Source of the DNA: Siphonodentalium dalli
Lineage: Eukaryota; Mollusca; Scaphopoda; Gadilida; Siphonodentaliidae
NCBI GenBank assembly: GCA_032622095.1
Contig: CP136068.1
Span: 57,496,025 to 57,560,024, forward strand
DNA length: 64,000 nt
Reading direction: 5' to 3'
Of the stretch, positions 63,978 through 64,000 are shown piece by piece (positions within the stretch are counted from its first letter, which is position 1; every line of letters starts with the position of its first letter). Both the position numbers and the translations under genes were made by a program. The notes beneath the pieces are model-generated. The model was given only the letters and a program-made list of their open reading frames with translations, searched no databases and was not told the origin of the DNA.

Positions 63978-64000
63978 CAAATACATCACCAACCTTATAC

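Noticed and set aside
57000-64000. Search for an N-terminal kinase exon (glycine loop, VAIK lysine)
   Set aside because: Nothing matching was seen; the exon probably lies beyond the right edge.

Overview
The window is eukaryotic, AT-rich and almost entirely non-coding. It most likely comes from a bivalve mollusc. Dense repeat families fit this: they have tandem ~160-bp cores, ACGG/ACAG microsatellites and termini of the AGCTCACC...GGTGAGCT or AGCTCAACTT...AAGTTGAGCT type, which resemble the 'pearl' and related elements described from bivalve genomes (Helentron/HINE-like, non-autonomous). The species cannot be told from the sequence.

The only convincing protein-coding gene lies on the minus strand. 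Two exons of a SIK3-type salt-inducible kinase (AMPK-related) are clear: 50475-50538, covering the hinge through GEIF, and 69-230, which has the HRDLKAEN catalytic loop. Their phases join across a 50.2-kb intron. A third, tentative 31-bp exon lies at 56853-56883. Nearly everything else is intron filled with mobile DNA.

Layout. 0.6-2.4 kb: element C1 split by element DEF1. 3-9 kb: two inverted MITE copies flank a 3.9-kb B element that itself contains an intact A element, then a truncated A copy. 10.1-12.9 kb: B element. 13.96-24.65 kb: a 10.7-kb composite with 1.2-kb inverted arms, enclosing a 57-bp minisatellite, a 1.1-kb TIR element with an 8-bp target duplication, and a 6-kb TIR element that carries another B copy. 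24.7-32.1 kb: a DEF element broken by a near-identical B copy and element G, followed by a truncated DEF copy. 32.4-36.1 kb: three consecutive B fragments. 36.2-36.8 kb: element H. 37.5-40.7 kb: a TTAA-type MITE and a hAT-like element holding a nested TIR element. 41.3-42.0 kb: intact C element. 44-48.8 kb: B fragment, then a 3.8-kb A element with higher-order satellite structure. 50-57 kb: the second kinase exon, small tandem repeats, MITE I, truncated A copies and a segmental duplication. 57.2-60.3 kb: A and B copies. 60.3-60.7 kb: a broken coding-like fragment of unknown family. 60.8-63.06 kb: a 2.3-kb foldback element, followed by a third partial copy of the 14-kb composite arm.

The most interesting pattern is that several families (A, B, C, DEF) unrelated in primary sequence share one architecture: a subterminal motif at the 5' end whose complement lies in a 3' hairpin, tandem cores, an ACGG/ACAG microsatellite, and an A-run after the hairpin; A, B and DEF also start with a short palindrome. 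Nested insertions allow the empty target site to be read directly for element A1, with no duplication or at most 2 bp. No tRNA, rRNA, CRISPR array or intact transposase was recognised.
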